From Balneolales bacterium (GTDB lineage Bacteria; Bacteroidota; Rhodothermia; Balneolales; HLUCCA01): DNA of 49,941 bases. The stretch covers positions 1 through 49,941 of the forward strand of contig JANJTJ010000065.1 of assembly GCA_024711145.1 (NCBI GenBank), read 5' to 3'. Under the pieces are notes generated by a model. That model had not been told where the DNA came from and did no database searches. It worked only from the letters and a program-made list of their open reading frames with translations. Of this stretch, positions 26,459 to 33,973 are shown piece after piece; position 1 is the first letter of the stretch; the number at the start of each line of letters is the position of its first letter. Made by a program: the position numbers and the translations under genes.

Positions 26459-27892
26459 AGCCCGCCACGCGATGAGGCCGGTACCGGCGCAGGCGCCCAA
26501 CGCCAGCGCCGCCCGCACCGGCCACTCCGTTCCGCCGCCGGCCCACACCACCCCCACCGCAAGGCCCAACGTGGCCAAGGCCGGACCCGCCGCATACCCT
26601 ACCGGGTAGGACTTGCGGGTATCGGCCAGCAGGAGAACCGCCATGACCAACGCGCTGGCGGTCGATGCGACCGCCGCGCCGGTGATGCCGGTCAGGGGTA
26701 CCAGTACCGCATTGGCCACAACGGTTACCGTGGCCCCCACTCCGGTGATGAAGGGCAGGCGCTTGGTGCGGTCTTTGAGGAAAACCCCCACCGAAAATGT
26801 GACGAACCACCCCTGGAACCAATAGGCCGCCAATATCCAGGGTACGATCGGCAAACCGGCCCAATACCGGGCGTCGATCAGGGTTGAGGCGGTACCGGGT
26901 ATGCGGATGGCGGCTATCTCGGGCGCGAACAACCCCACACCGATGAAAATGACCGCCGCACCGGCGTTGAATGCGGTGAAGACGCGGGCGAACAGGTCGG
27001 GCGCGTCGGCCGAGGCGGCATGTTTCATGAAGAAGGGCTGCCAGGCCATGCGGAACATCTGCACCAGCAGCAGCATGAACACACCGATCTTGTAGCAGGC
27101 GTTGTACCAGCCGGTGGCGTCGGCCGCGGTAACACCCTCGCCATAGAGGACCGCCAGGGTGTCGGCGTCCATCCGGCTGATCCAGAACCGGTCCAGCACC
27201 TCGTTCACGGCGAACCCGATGCCATTGGGTACATAGGGCAACCCGAACCAGAGGGCCTCGCGGGCGATGTCGCTACGCCACCGCCCACCCAGCATGGGCC
27301 AGGTCCTTACCCACACCACCGTACCCACCGCGGCGGAAGCCAACGCATTGCTCAGGAATACCGCTTCGATCCCCATGCCCAGCCCGAAAATGCAGAACAG
27401 GTTCAGACCGATGTTCAACGCCACATGCAGGGTCTTCAGACCGGCGAACCACCAGGGGCGGCCGGCCAACCGCAGTTCGGCGAAAGGCACCACAGCCAAC
27501 GCATCGGCCGTGAGCATGAGCAATACCCACCCGAAAATGCGCCCCGCCGTGGGGCCGTCGAGCTGCATGAGGTCGCGCACCCAGGGTTCGCCTACCACCA
27601 GGGCGGACGTAAGTACCAAAGCCGCACCTACCAACAATACCTGCAGGGTTTTGAAGACGTCCGGCGCCCGGTCGCGGTCGGCCGCATGCCGTATGTAGGC
27701 CGATTCCAACCCCATGGTGTACACCACGTTGAGGAATACCACGGCACCATAGACCAACCCCACCACTCCGTATTCGCCCGGCGCGAACACGCCGGTGTAC
27801 AGCGGCACCAGCAGGTAATTCAGGAAACGGGCCACCACACCGGACAACCCGTAGACCAGGGAATCGCTGAGCAGTTCCCTAAGCCGGCTCAT
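26444..27892 (-). CDS. Polysaccharide flippase-like membrane protein (MOP superfamily)
   Basis: A 482-residue protein with about 12-14 hydrophobic helices, opening with SLVYGLSGVVARFLNYLLVP and LYTGVFAPGEYGVVGLVYG, the usual start of Wzx-type oligosaccharide and lipid-linked-sugar exporters. The segment FMKHAASADAPDLFARVFTAF in the middle is also family-like. The longer frame from 27964 reads into aroQ; the ATG at 27892 overlaps the aroQ stop (ATGA) and begins MSRLRELLSDSLVYG. No glycosyltransferases are adjacent, so the cargo is unknown. It overlaps secG by 15 bases at its 3' end. Confidence 0.88.
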   Translation of the reverse strand: MSRLRELLSDSLVYGLSGVVARFLNYLLVPLYTGVFAPGEYGVVGLVYGAVVFLNVVYTMGLESAYIRHAADRDRAPDVFKTLQVLLVGAALVLTSALVVGEPWVRDLMQLDGPTAGRIFGWVLLMLTADALAVVPFAELRLAGRPWWFAGLKTLHVALNIGLNLFCIFGLGMGIEAVFLSNALASAAVGTVVWVRTWPMLGGRWRSDIAREALWFGLPYVPNGIGFAVNEVLDRFWISRMDADTLAVLYGEGVTAADATGWYNACYKIGVFMLLLVQMFRMAWQPFFMKHAASADAPDLFARVFTAFNAGAAVIFIGVGLFAPEIAAIRIPGTASTLIDARYWAGLPIVPWILAAYWFQGWFVTFSVGVFLKDRTKRLPFITGVGATVTVVANAVLVPLTGITGAAVASTASALVMAVLLLADTRKSYPVGYAAGPALATLGLAVGVVWAGGGTEWPVRAALALGACAGTGLIAWRASVPR

Positions 27893-28317
27893 ACCCGCGG
27901 GTTCAATGCTTCCACGGCCAGATGGTAGCTGAGCCATCCGAAACCGCTCACCAACCCCCGGCAAGCCCCCGCCGTGACCGACGCGTGCCGGAATTCCTCC
28001 CGGGCATGGATGTTGCTCAGATGCACCTCCACCTTGGGCAAGGCCAGGGTGGCCAACGCATCGCGCAACGACACGCTGGTATGGGATAGTCCGCCCGGGT
28101 TGATGATGAGGGCGTCGTGGTCGGCCGCATGGAACAGGGCATGGATCCGATCGATCAGCTCGCCTTCATGATTGCTCTGGAAAAAGGTGAACCGGTGGTC
28201 GGGCCAGGCCGATTCCAGCCGCCGGCGGATGTCGTCCAGCGTGTCCGATCCGTAGGTTTCGGGCTCGCGCCGACCCAACAGGTTCAGGTTGGGCCCATTG
28301 ATCACCAGGATGCGCAT
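27889..28317 (-). CDS. aroQ: Type II 3-dehydroquinate dehydratase
   Basis: A 142-residue enzyme that dehydrates 3-dehydroquinate to 3-dehydroshikimate in aromatic amino acid synthesis. It opens with the diagnostic ILVINGPNLNLLGRREPETYG (catalytic Tyr22 in the flexible lid), then FFQSNHEGELIDRIH and INPGGLSHTSVSLRDAL, and ends with VEVHLSNIHAREEFRHASVTA; the His and Arg of these blocks form the active site. The length is normal. Its ATG overlaps the hinT stop and its stop overlaps the flippase ATG, so the three genes form a coupled unit. Confidence 0.97.
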   Translation of the reverse strand: MRILVINGPNLNLLGRREPETYGSDTLDDIRRRLESAWPDHRFTFFQSNHEGELIDRIHALFHAADHDALIINPGGLSHTSVSLRDALATLALPKVEVHLSNIHAREEFRHASVTAGACRGLVSGFGWLSYHLAVEALNPRV

Positions 28318-28709
28318 CAGATGAAAGATTTGGAGATGGCCGCCGCCAATGCCCGCATGCGGTCTGGCGATACGTCCACCGGATTGCCGAACGCCAGTTT
28401 CTGGTCCGGATGGTACAAGGGCACCAGATGGATGTGCGCATGGGGCACTTCCAACCCCTGGACCAACACCCCGGTCCGGATGCATCCGGTGGCCCGGTCC
28501 AGGGCTTTGGCCACCCGGGCCGCAAAGGCCGTCAGATCGGCCAAGGCATCGGGCGGCAGGTCGAACAGGTAATCGGTTTCGCGCTTGGGCACTACCAGGG
28601 TATGCCCTTCGGCTATGGGCCGGATGTCGAGAAAGGCGTAACAGGTTTCCGACTCGGCAACCCGATGGCTGGGAATCTCTCCGGCGATGATGCGGGAAAA
28701 GATGGTCAT
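28317..28709 (-). CDS. HIT-family nucleotide hydrolase (HinT-like)
   Basis: A 130-residue cytosolic protein with MTIFSRIIAGEIPSHRVAE, CYAFLDIRPIAEGHTLVVPKRE and the catalytic histidine triad HAHIHLVPL in GLEVPHAHIHLVPLY. Members hydrolyse AMP-linked nucleoside phosphoramidates or dinucleotide polyphosphates. The frame extends to 28775, but the conserved family start is at 28709. It heads the hinT-aroQ-flippase unit. Its TATCTTCA box overlaps the -33 element of the divergent tRNA-Lys promoter. Confidence 0.93.
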   Translation of the reverse strand: MTIFSRIIAGEIPSHRVAESETCYAFLDIRPIAEGHTLVVPKRETDYLFDLPPDALADLTAFAARVAKALDRATGCIRTGVLVQGLEVPHAHIHLVPLYHPDQKLAFGNPVDVSPDRMRALAAAISKSFI

Positions 28710-28727
28710 GTGGAACGGATATTTCGG

Positions 28728-28759
28728 TTGAAGATAGCGGTTTCGGGTCCGTATATTTG
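28728..28759 (+). promoter_or_regulatory. Promoter of tRNA-Lys
   Basis: TTG at 28728-28730, 21 bases, then TATATTTG at 28752-28759, a perfect -7 box. The mature tRNA starts 24 bases later. Confidence 0.75.
28729..28736 (-). promoter_or_regulatory. -7 box of the hinT-aroQ-flippase unit
   Basis: TATCTTCA on the minus strand, 19 bases before the ATG at 28709. Its bases 28729-28730 are also part of the TTG of the divergent tRNA-Lys promoter. Confidence 0.45.
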
Positions 28760-28783
28760 GAATCTGTCGCCACAAAACGGCAC

Positions 28784-28856
28784 GAATCGGTAGCTCAGCC
28801 GGTAGAGCAACGGCCTTTTAAGCCGTGGGTCGTGGGTTCGAGTCCCACCCGATTCA
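28784..28856 (+). tRNA. tRNA-Lys (anticodon TTT)
   Basis: A complete cloverleaf: acceptor GAATCGG/CCGATTC, D-arm GCTC...GAGC, anticodon stem ACGGC/GCCGT around CTTTTAA (anticodon TTT), and T-arm GTGGGTTCGAGTCCCAC. CCA is not encoded. It is followed after 8 bases by an intrinsic terminator, so it is a single-gene transcript. Confidence 0.97.
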
Positions 28857-28864
28857 CATGATAC

Positions 28865-28897
28865 AAAGCCGCAGTACCCCTGCGGCTTTCGTATTTT
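28865..28897 (+). terminator. Intrinsic terminator of tRNA-Lys
   Basis: AAAGCCGCAG and CTGCGGCTTT form a perfect 10-bp stem with loop TACCC, followed by CGTATTTT. The T tract also contains the start of the next gene's box. Confidence 0.7.
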
Positions 28898-28899
28898 GA
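28892..28899 (+). promoter_or_regulatory. -7-like box of the receiver gene, four bases before ATG
   Basis: TATTTTGA, then TAGG, then the ATG at 28904. It lies in the tail of the tRNA-Lys terminator. The AGG could also serve as a weak ribosome site. Confidence 0.4.
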
Positions 28900-28903
28900 T
28901 AGG

Positions 28904-29275
28904 ATGCTCCCCCCCTCCATCCTCATCGTCGAAGACGAATTCATCATCGCCATGCTCTATGAGCGGCAGTTGAAGAAGCTGGGGTATCATGTGGCCGGCA
29001 AGGTATCGCACGGCCAACAAGCCATCGAGATGGTCCGTTCGGGCGGTATCGATGCCATTCTGATGGATATCAAGATCCTCGGCGAATGGGACGGCATCGA
29101 GACCATGGAGCGGATCCGCACCTTCTCGGCCATCCCGGTTGTGTATGTGACCGGCAATTCCGACGCCGACACCCGCAAGCGGGCAACCGAGACCTCCCCT
29201 GTGGCCTATCTGATCAAACCGGTCGAACTGAACGTGTTGGCCGAAAGCCTGGCTCTCGCCGTCGCATCGTCCTGA
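28904..29275 (+). CDS. Stand-alone receiver-domain response regulator
   Basis: A 123-residue single CheY-like receiver domain with no output domain. Acidic pocket ILIVEDEF, phospho-acceptor Asp in AILMDIKILG (about residue 50), Thr in VVYVTGNSDAD and Lys in AYLIKPVEL are all present, so it can be phosphorylated. The YERQLKKLGYHVAG and DGIETMERIR segments resemble receivers that work with HisKA_2/PAS kinases. Its TGA overlaps the ATG of the acyltransferase gene, linking the two. The only complete kinase in the window is 16 kb away. Confidence 0.92.
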   Translation: MLPPSILIVEDEFIIAMLYERQLKKLGYHVAGKVSHGQQAIEMVRSGGIDAILMDIKILGEWDGIETMERIRTFSAIPVVYVTGNSDADTRKRATETSPVAYLIKPVELNVLAESLALAVASS

Positions 29276-30018
29276 TGATCGACCGCATCCGTTCGTATGC
29301 CGCGTACGGCGTTTTCATACTGGGCCTGGTGGTGGTCGCACTGGCCGGTGTGCCCATCCTCCTGCTTTCGGCCTGGCAGGCGCGTTCCTGGCTGGTTAGC
29401 CGTTTCGGCCGCCTGCTCGGTAAAGCCGTGCTGGCGGTGGCGGGTGTCCGCATCCGCGTGGTGGACCACCGCAACGGGTTCGAGGGGCCTGCGGTCTACA
29501 TCCTCAACCACGCCTCCACCATCGATATGTTCGTGATCCTGGCCCTGGGCATGCGCCGGGTGCGGTTCGTGGCGAAAACGGAGTTCCAATACAATCCGGT
29601 CATCTTCCTGCTGGGGCACCTTACCGGGCACATCTTCCTGGACCGGGCCCGGGGAGAGAAAGCCCTTCAGCATCTGAACCGACGCCTGGACCGCATCCGT
29701 CGGGCCGGCGACTCGCTCGTCATGGCGCCCGAAGGCAGCCGTACCCATGCCGGCCGGATCGGCCCCTTCAAACGGGGTGCGTTCCAAGCCGCTTTGCGCC
29801 TGCGTTACCCCATGGTGCCCATCCATATAGAAGGAGCCGACGACCTCTCCCAAGGCGATACCATCGTTACGGCCGCGGGCACCGTTACCGTACACCTCCA
29901 CGCTCCCATACCGACCACCGACTGGACCGAAGAGAACCTGACGGAACAGGTGGCCGCCGTACGGAACCGATACCTGATATGGGCCGGTGTCAACCCGACA
30001 TCGGATACTCCCGGATGA
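29275..30018 (+). CDS. 1-acyl-sn-glycerol-3-phosphate acyltransferase-like protein
   Basis: A 247-residue membrane-associated PlsC-family acyltransferase of phospholipid synthesis. After two N-terminal hydrophobic segments, the HX4D catalytic motif is seen in NHASTIDMFVIL, with FVAKTEFQYNPVIFLLG next. The PEGSRTH motif and FKRGAFQAAL complete the acyl-acceptor site. The longer frame from 29086 runs through the receiver gene; the ATG at 29275 overlaps its TGA. It converges on and overlaps the small gene at 29990-30334 by 29 bases. Confidence 0.92.
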   Translation: MIDRIRSYAAYGVFILGLVVVALAGVPILLLSAWQARSWLVSRFGRLLGKAVLAVAGVRIRVVDHRNGFEGPAVYILNHASTIDMFVILALGMRRVRFVAKTEFQYNPVIFLLGHLTGHIFLDRARGEKALQHLNRRLDRIRRAGDSLVMAPEGSRTHAGRIGPFKRGAFQAALRLRYPMVPIHIEGADDLSQGDTIVTAAGTVTVHLHAPIPTTDWTEENLTEQVAAVRNRYLIWAGVNPTSDTPG

Positions 30019-30334
30019 AATCCAGGAGTTCCTCGAAGGTCTCGAAAATGATGTATTGCCCGTCGTAGAGGTCCTGCCGTTTGGCGGCGGGTACCAACCC
30101 GAAGACCAGAGGCGCTTCCGATGGCAACCCCATGGTGCCGAAATGCCGGTCGGCCGGATGTATGGGAATCCAATATTCGGCAGATTCCACCCAAAGGCGG
30201 AGCGGGGCCCGTGGCAGATCGGAGGTCTGCTCCAGTTGCAGGCGCCCACCCCCGGGATCGGCCGCTTGCAGCACTTCCCAAGCACGTCGAACCGCTTCGA
30301 CATACTGCACGGACTGCTCAGGGTGGACACGCAT
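29990..30334 (-). CDS. Small protein of unknown function
   Basis: A 114-residue hydrophilic protein that I do not recognise. It has a mixed alpha/beta look (RLWVESAEYWIPIHPADRHF; LYDGQYIIFETFEELLDFI) with no signal peptide or membrane helix. The end of the coding region overlaps the convergent acyltransferase by 29 bases. A TATATTCG box lies four bases before the ATG and the tRNA-Val promoter runs in the opposite direction 25 bases beyond the start. The coding call rests on the clean frame and the placed promoter box. Confidence 0.65.
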   Translation of the reverse strand: MRVHPEQSVQYVEAVRRAWEVLQAADPGGGRLQLEQTSDLPRAPLRLWVESAEYWIPIHPADRHFGTMGLPSEAPLVFGLVPAAKRQDLYDGQYIIFETFEELLDFIREYPMSG

Positions 30335-30338
30335 GGAC

Positions 30339-30346
30339 CGAATATA
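30339..30346 (-). promoter_or_regulatory. -7 box four bases before the ATG at 30334
   Basis: TATATTCG on the minus strand, then GTCC, then ATG. A TTG lies 22 bases upstream. The box and spacing are nearly identical to those of the MscS gene. Confidence 0.5.
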
Positions 30347-30358
30347 GCAGGGACGGCC

Positions 30359-30390
30359 TTGCGTGCCGCAAGTCTGCAGCCGTATATTTG
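30359..30390 (+). promoter_or_regulatory. Promoter of tRNA-Val
   Basis: TTG at 30359-30361, 21 bases, then TATATTTG at 30383-30390, ending 11 bases before the mature tRNA. Confidence 0.75.
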
Positions 30391-30401
30391 CAGCCTTCGC
30401 C

Positions 30402-30476
30402 GGATGCTTAGCTCAGCAGGTTTAGAGCATCTGCCTTACAAGCAGAGGGTCGGGGGTTCGAATCCCTCAGCATCCA
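30402..30476 (+). tRNA. tRNA-Val (anticodon TAC)
   Basis: A complete cloverleaf: acceptor GGATGCT/AGCATCC, D-arm GCTC...GAGC, anticodon stem TCTGC/GCAGA around CTTACAA (anticodon TAC), and T-arm GGGGGTTCGAATCCCTC. The CCA end is not encoded. It is followed after nine bases by an intrinsic terminator. Confidence 0.97.
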
Positions 30477-30485
30477 CACCAGTCC

Positions 30486-30519
30486 AGCCCTGTCCTCCAT
30501 CGGACAGGGCTTTTTTTTT
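30486..30519 (+). terminator. Intrinsic terminator of tRNA-Val
   Basis: AGCCCTGTCC and GGACAGGGCT form a perfect 10-bp stem around loop TCCATC, followed by nine T residues (30511-30519). Confidence 0.9.
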
Positions 30520-30532
30520 GCCCATCGGTATC

Positions 30533-31678
30533 GTGTACAAGAACCCCACCTTGTTGGTCGTGTTCAGCGTGACCCTCACGGGCATCATGGGGGTATCCAG
30601 CATCACCCCCATCCTGCCCACGGTAGCCCGCGAATTCGCCATCGACGACCGGCAGGCGGCCTGGCTGATTACGGTATTCACCATGCCGGGCGTATTCCTG
30701 ACGCCGGTTTTCGGCATCCTGGCCGACTGGTACGGCCGCCGGGCCGTGCTGGCGCCCGTGCTGTTCCTGTTCGGTGCGGCCGGCACGGCCTGCTGGTTCG
30801 CCCAGGATTTCCAAACCTTGCTCATCCTGCGCACCCTTCAGGGAGTGGGTGCCGCCTCGTTGGGCGCCATGAACGTGACCATCATATCGGACCTGTTCCG
30901 CGGCAATGAGCGCACCACGGCATTGGGGTACAATTCGGCCGTACTCAGCCTGGGAGCCACCTTGTATCCGGCCATCGGTGGCGCATTGGCCCTCATCGGC
31001 TGGCGCACGCCCTTCCTGTTGCCCCTGTTGGCGTTTCCGGCCGGCATCGGCGTCCTGCTCCGGCTCAACAGCCCGCGCATTCCGGTCACCGTGGGGCTGA
31101 AGGCCTACCTGCGGGGTGTCCGCCGCAGCCTGGGTTCCCGCAAGATCCGCACCCTGTTCCTGCTGAGCACCAGCACCTTCCTGTTGCTGTACGGCCCTCT
31201 GCTCACCTTCCTGCCGTTCTATATGGAAGAGGCCTTCGGCAGCAGCGCACCCCTCATCGGGTTGGTGCTGGCCAGTTCCTCGGTAGGCAACCTCATCTCC
31301 GGGGCCATCCTGGGCCGGTTGGTGAAACGGTTCGTGAGCCTGGAGCTGCTGCTCATCTCCTACCTGCTGTATGCGGTCGCATTGGGGGCCATCCCCTTCA
31401 TGCCCGGACCCTACTGGCTCATGGTACCCAGCGTCGTATTCGGGTTCGCCATCGGCATCAACAACCCCAACGTGCAAACCCTCATCGCCAAAACGGTACG
31501 CCCCGAGCAGCGGGCCGCCATCCTGAGCATCAACGGCATGGTCCTGCGGTTGGGCCAGACCACGGGGCCCTTGCTCATGGGTCTTTTTCTGGCTTGGGGC
31601 GGGTATGTGGGTGGGTACCTGATGGCGGCCGCCCTGGCTCTGGCCATTTACGGGTGGTTGCGCCTGCGCCTGCGCTGA
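30533..31678 (+). CDS. MFS transporter (drug-efflux-like)
   Basis: A 381-residue inner-membrane protein with about 12 hydrophobic helices. The conserved loop between helices 2 and 3 is GILADWYGRRAVLAPVL, near the classical G-x-x-x-D-R-x-G-R-R motif, and TRTLQGVGAASLGAMN-type residues follow in helix 4. It resembles multidrug/bicyclomycin-type exporters, but substrate cannot be inferred. No ATG precedes the first helix; the GTG at 30533 (YKNPTLLVVFSVTLTG follows) is chosen. It begins only 13 bases after the tRNA-Val terminator, so its promoter is unclear and partial read-through may feed it. Confidence 0.87.
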   Translation: MYKNPTLLVVFSVTLTGIMGVSSITPILPTVAREFAIDDRQAAWLITVFTMPGVFLTPVFGILADWYGRRAVLAPVLFLFGAAGTACWFAQDFQTLLILRTLQGVGAASLGAMNVTIISDLFRGNERTTALGYNSAVLSLGATLYPAIGGALALIGWRTPFLLPLLAFPAGIGVLLRLNSPRIPVTVGLKAYLRGVRRSLGSRKIRTLFLLSTSTFLLLYGPLLTFLPFYMEEAFGSSAPLIGLVLASSSVGNLISGAILGRLVKRFVSLELLLISYLLYAVALGAIPFMPGPYWLMVPSVVFGFAIGINNPNVQTLIAKTVRPEQRAAILSINGMVLRLGQTTGPLLMGLFLAWGGYVGGYLMAAALALAIYGWLRLRLR

Positions 31679-31699
31679 AGGCCTCATGCCCGAAATCCG

Positions 31700-31707
31700 T
31701 ACCTTTC
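31700..31707 (+). promoter_or_regulatory. Probable -7 box of the yajC-ribBA operon
   Basis: TACCTTTC, one base off TAnnTTTG, in the 63-base gap after the MFS gene and 34 bases before the yajC ATG. Confidence 0.4.
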
Positions 31708-31741
31708 CGCTACCAGTTCTCATTCCATACACATCAACCTT

Positions 31742-32047
31742 ATGACTTCCTTTCTCTTCCTGATGGCCGATCCCGGCGGACAAGGCGGCGGCTTCGCCGG
31801 CCTGCTCTTCCCCTTGCTCATCTTCGCCGTCTTCTATTTCTTCATCATCCGGCCTCAGACCAAACGCCAGAAAGAGATCCAGAACAAAGTGGCCGCCATC
31901 CAGAAAGGCGACACCGTAGTCACCTCCGGCGGCCTCATCGGGCAGGTTACCGGCATCGAGGAAACCGAAGTGACCCTGGAGATCGACAAAGGCGTGAAAG
32001 CCCGTTTCCTGAAGAGTTCCGTGTTGGACGTGAATCCCAAGAAATGA
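31742..32047 (+). CDS. yajC: Sec translocase accessory subunit YajC
   Basis: A 101-residue inner-membrane protein associated with SecDF. One membrane helix ([19 protein letters not shown]) is followed by the diagnostic [21 protein letters not shown], then the small beta domain [19 protein letters not shown] and [13 protein letters not shown]. The length and layout are typical. It is the first gene of a probable nine-gene operon; ribBA starts 10 bases after its stop. Confidence 0.96.
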   Translation: MTSFLFLMADPGGQGGGFAGLLFPLLIFAVFYFFIIRPQTKRQKEIQNKVAAIQKGDTVVTSGGLIGQVTGIEETEVTLEIDKGVKARFLKSSVLDVNPKK

Positions 32048-32057
32048 CCTCCTACCC

Positions 32058-33302
32058 ATGAGGACCACCTTCGACCGCATCGACGACGCCATTGAAGACA
32101 TCCGCCAGGGGCGGGTGGTGATCGTGGTGGACGATGAAGACCGCGAGAACGAAGGCGATTTCCTCATGGCTGCCGAAAAAGCCACCCCGGAGGCCGTCAA
32201 CCTGATGGCCACCTACGGGCGAGGCCTGATCTGCGCCCCCATCACCCGCCAGCGCGCCCACGAGCTCCAGCTCGAGCGCATGGTGGAAGTGAACACCGAA
32301 AGCCACGAGACGGCCTTCACCGTGTCCATCGACCTGCGGGCCGGTACCACCACCGGCATATCGGCGGCCGACCGGGCCGTGAGCCTGGTGGCCCTTACCC
32401 GCCCCGACACCCGCGCCACCGATTTCCGGCGCCCGGGGCACATCTTTCCGCTCATCGCCAAAGACGGCGGTGTGTTGCGCCGCGCCGGCCATACCGAAGC
32501 GGCCGTGGACCTGGCCCGGCTGGCCGGCCTCTACCCCGCCGGAGTGATCTGCGAAATCATGAACGACGACGGGTCCATGGCCCGCGTGCCCGACCTCTTC
32601 CGGGTGGCCGAGCGCTTCGGCATGCGCATCATCACCATCAAGGACCTCATCGCCTGGCGCATCGCCCACGAATCCACCGTGCGCGAAGCCGTATCGGTGG
32701 ATCTGCCCACCGCCTACGGCCATTTCCGCATGCATGCCTTCGAAGAGACCCTCACCGGCGGCACCCATCTGGCCTTGGTGAAAGGCACCTGGAACGAAGG
32801 CGACCCCGTGCTCGTGCGTGTGCACAGCCTCTGCGTCACCGGCGACATTTTCGGCTCCAAACGGTGCGATTGCGGCGAGCAACTCCACTCGGCCCTCACA
32901 CAGATCGAAGCCCATGGCAGCGGCGTGCTCCTGTACATGAACCAGGAAGGCCGCGGCATCGGACTGGTGAACAAGCTCAAAGCCTATCAGCTCCAGGAAC
33001 AAGGTCTGGATACCGTGGAAGCCAACGAAGCCCTCGGCTTCAAACCCGACCACCGCGATTACGGCGTGGGTGCCCAGATCCTGCGCCAACTCGGCGTGTG
33101 CAAAATGCGCCTGCTCACCAACAACCCCACCAAACGCATCGGGTTGCAAGGGTACGGCCTCGAAATCGTGGAACGTGTCCCGATCGAAGTGGGTCACGTG
33201 CCCGAAAACGACCGGTATCTGAAAACCAAACGCGACAAGATGGGCCACGAACTGGGCCATCTGGATACCGACGGCCTGGTGGACGCCCTCACCCGGGTGT
33301 GA
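32058..33302 (+). CDS. ribBA: Bifunctional DHBP synthase / GTP cyclohydrolase II
   Basis: A 414-residue cytosolic fusion that starts riboflavin synthesis. The RibB domain (1-about 200) shows [18 protein letters not shown], the RPGHIFPL and the [16 protein letters not shown] blocks. The RibA domain (about 205-414) has the zinc site in [18 protein letters not shown], then [20 protein letters not shown], the [10 protein letters not shown] and [16 protein letters not shown] blocks. All catalytic and zinc residues expected for both halves are present. Its TGA overlaps the GTG start of the glutamyl-Q-like synthetase gene. No FMN riboswitch is visible upstream. Confidence 0.98.
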   Translation: MRTTFDRIDDAIEDIRQGRVVIVVDDEDRENEGDFLMAAEKATPEAVNLMATYGRGLICAPITRQRAHELQLERMVEVNTESHETAFTVSIDLRAGTTTGISAADRAVSLVALTRPDTRATDFRRPGHIFPLIAKDGGVLRRAGHTEAAVDLARLAGLYPAGVICEIMNDDGSMARVPDLFRVAERFGMRIITIKDLIAWRIAHESTVREAVSVDLPTAYGHFRMHAFEETLTGGTHLALVKGTWNEGDPVLVRVHSLCVTGDIFGSKRCDCGEQLHSALTQIEAHGSGVLLYMNQEGRGIGLVNKLKAYQLQEQGLDTVEANEALGFKPDHRDYGVGAQILRQLGVCKMRLLTNNPTKRIGLQGYGLEIVERVPIEVGHVPENDRYLKTKRDKMGHELGHLDTDGLVDALTRV

Positions 33303-33973
33303 AAACCCGGTTCGCACCTACCCCCAGCGGTTTCCTTCATGCCGGCAACCGCTTCAACCTGCAGCGGACCGCCGACCTCCGCGACCGCCACGGCGGCACC
33401 CTGCTCCTGCGCATCGACGACCTGGATGCCGAGCGCATGCGGCCCGAGTACCTCACCCACATCTTCGGCACCCTGCGGGAAATGGATATCCGATGGGATG
33501 AGGGTCCGAGGGATGAGGCCGACTTCCTGGCCAACTGGTCCCAGCACCACCGCCTGCCCGATTACCACCGCCTGCTCGACCGCTTGCGCGAAACGGGGGC
33601 GGTGTACGCCTGCCGCTGCACCCGCAAAACACGGGCCGCCTGCGGGTGCGACCGGCTCGGGCTGCCGCTCGACACCCCCGATGCCGTTTGGCGCGTGCGC
33701 TGGGACCACCCGCACGATCCCAACCTGGACATCGTGCGCCTGCGCGACGGGCGCCCGTCCTACCAGATCGCCAGCCTCAGCGACGACATCCGCTTCGGTA
33801 TCACCCACATCGTTCGGGGCGAAGACCTGCGCTCCAGCACGGCCTTCCAGCTCCATTTGGCCGATCTGCTGCGGTTGGATGCCTTTCTGACCGTGGAATT
33901 CCACCACCATGCCCTGGTGTTGGATGCGGAAGGAAACAAACTCAGCAAAAGCACGGCCGCCGGGCATCCATGA
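33299..33973 (+). CDS. Glutamyl-Q tRNA(Asp) synthetase-like protein, short C-terminus
   Basis: A 224-residue class I aminoacyl-tRNA synthetase core without an anticodon-binding domain, similar to GluQ (glutamylates queuosine in tRNA-Asp). It opens with [20 protein letters not shown] (HIGH-like HAGN) and carries a cysteine cluster [13 protein letters not shown] (possible zinc site) and the KMSKS-like KLSKS five residues before the end. GluQ proteins are usually about 290 residues, so the C-terminal part is missing. The start is a GTG at 33299, in GTGA overlap with ribBA; the stop overlaps the cyclase ATG. Confidence 0.83.
   Translation: MKTRFAPTPSGFLHAGNRFNLQRTADLRDRHGGTLLLRIDDLDAERMRPEYLTHIFGTLREMDIRWDEGPRDEADFLANWSQHHRLPDYHRLLDRLRETGAVYACRCTRKTRAACGCDRLGLPLDTPDAVWRVRWDHPHDPNLDIVRLRDGRPSYQIASLSDDIRFGITHIVRGEDLRSSTAFQLHLADLLRLDAFLTVEFHHHALVLDAEGNKLSKSTAAGHP

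Noticed and set aside
32048-32060. FMN riboswitch before ribBA
   Set aside because: The gap from yajC is only 10 bases, and the 63-base gap before yajC has no RFN-like elements.
32052-33317. 421-residue minus-strand frame opposite ribBA
   Set aside because: Shadow of ribBA; no motifs and no promoter or start support.
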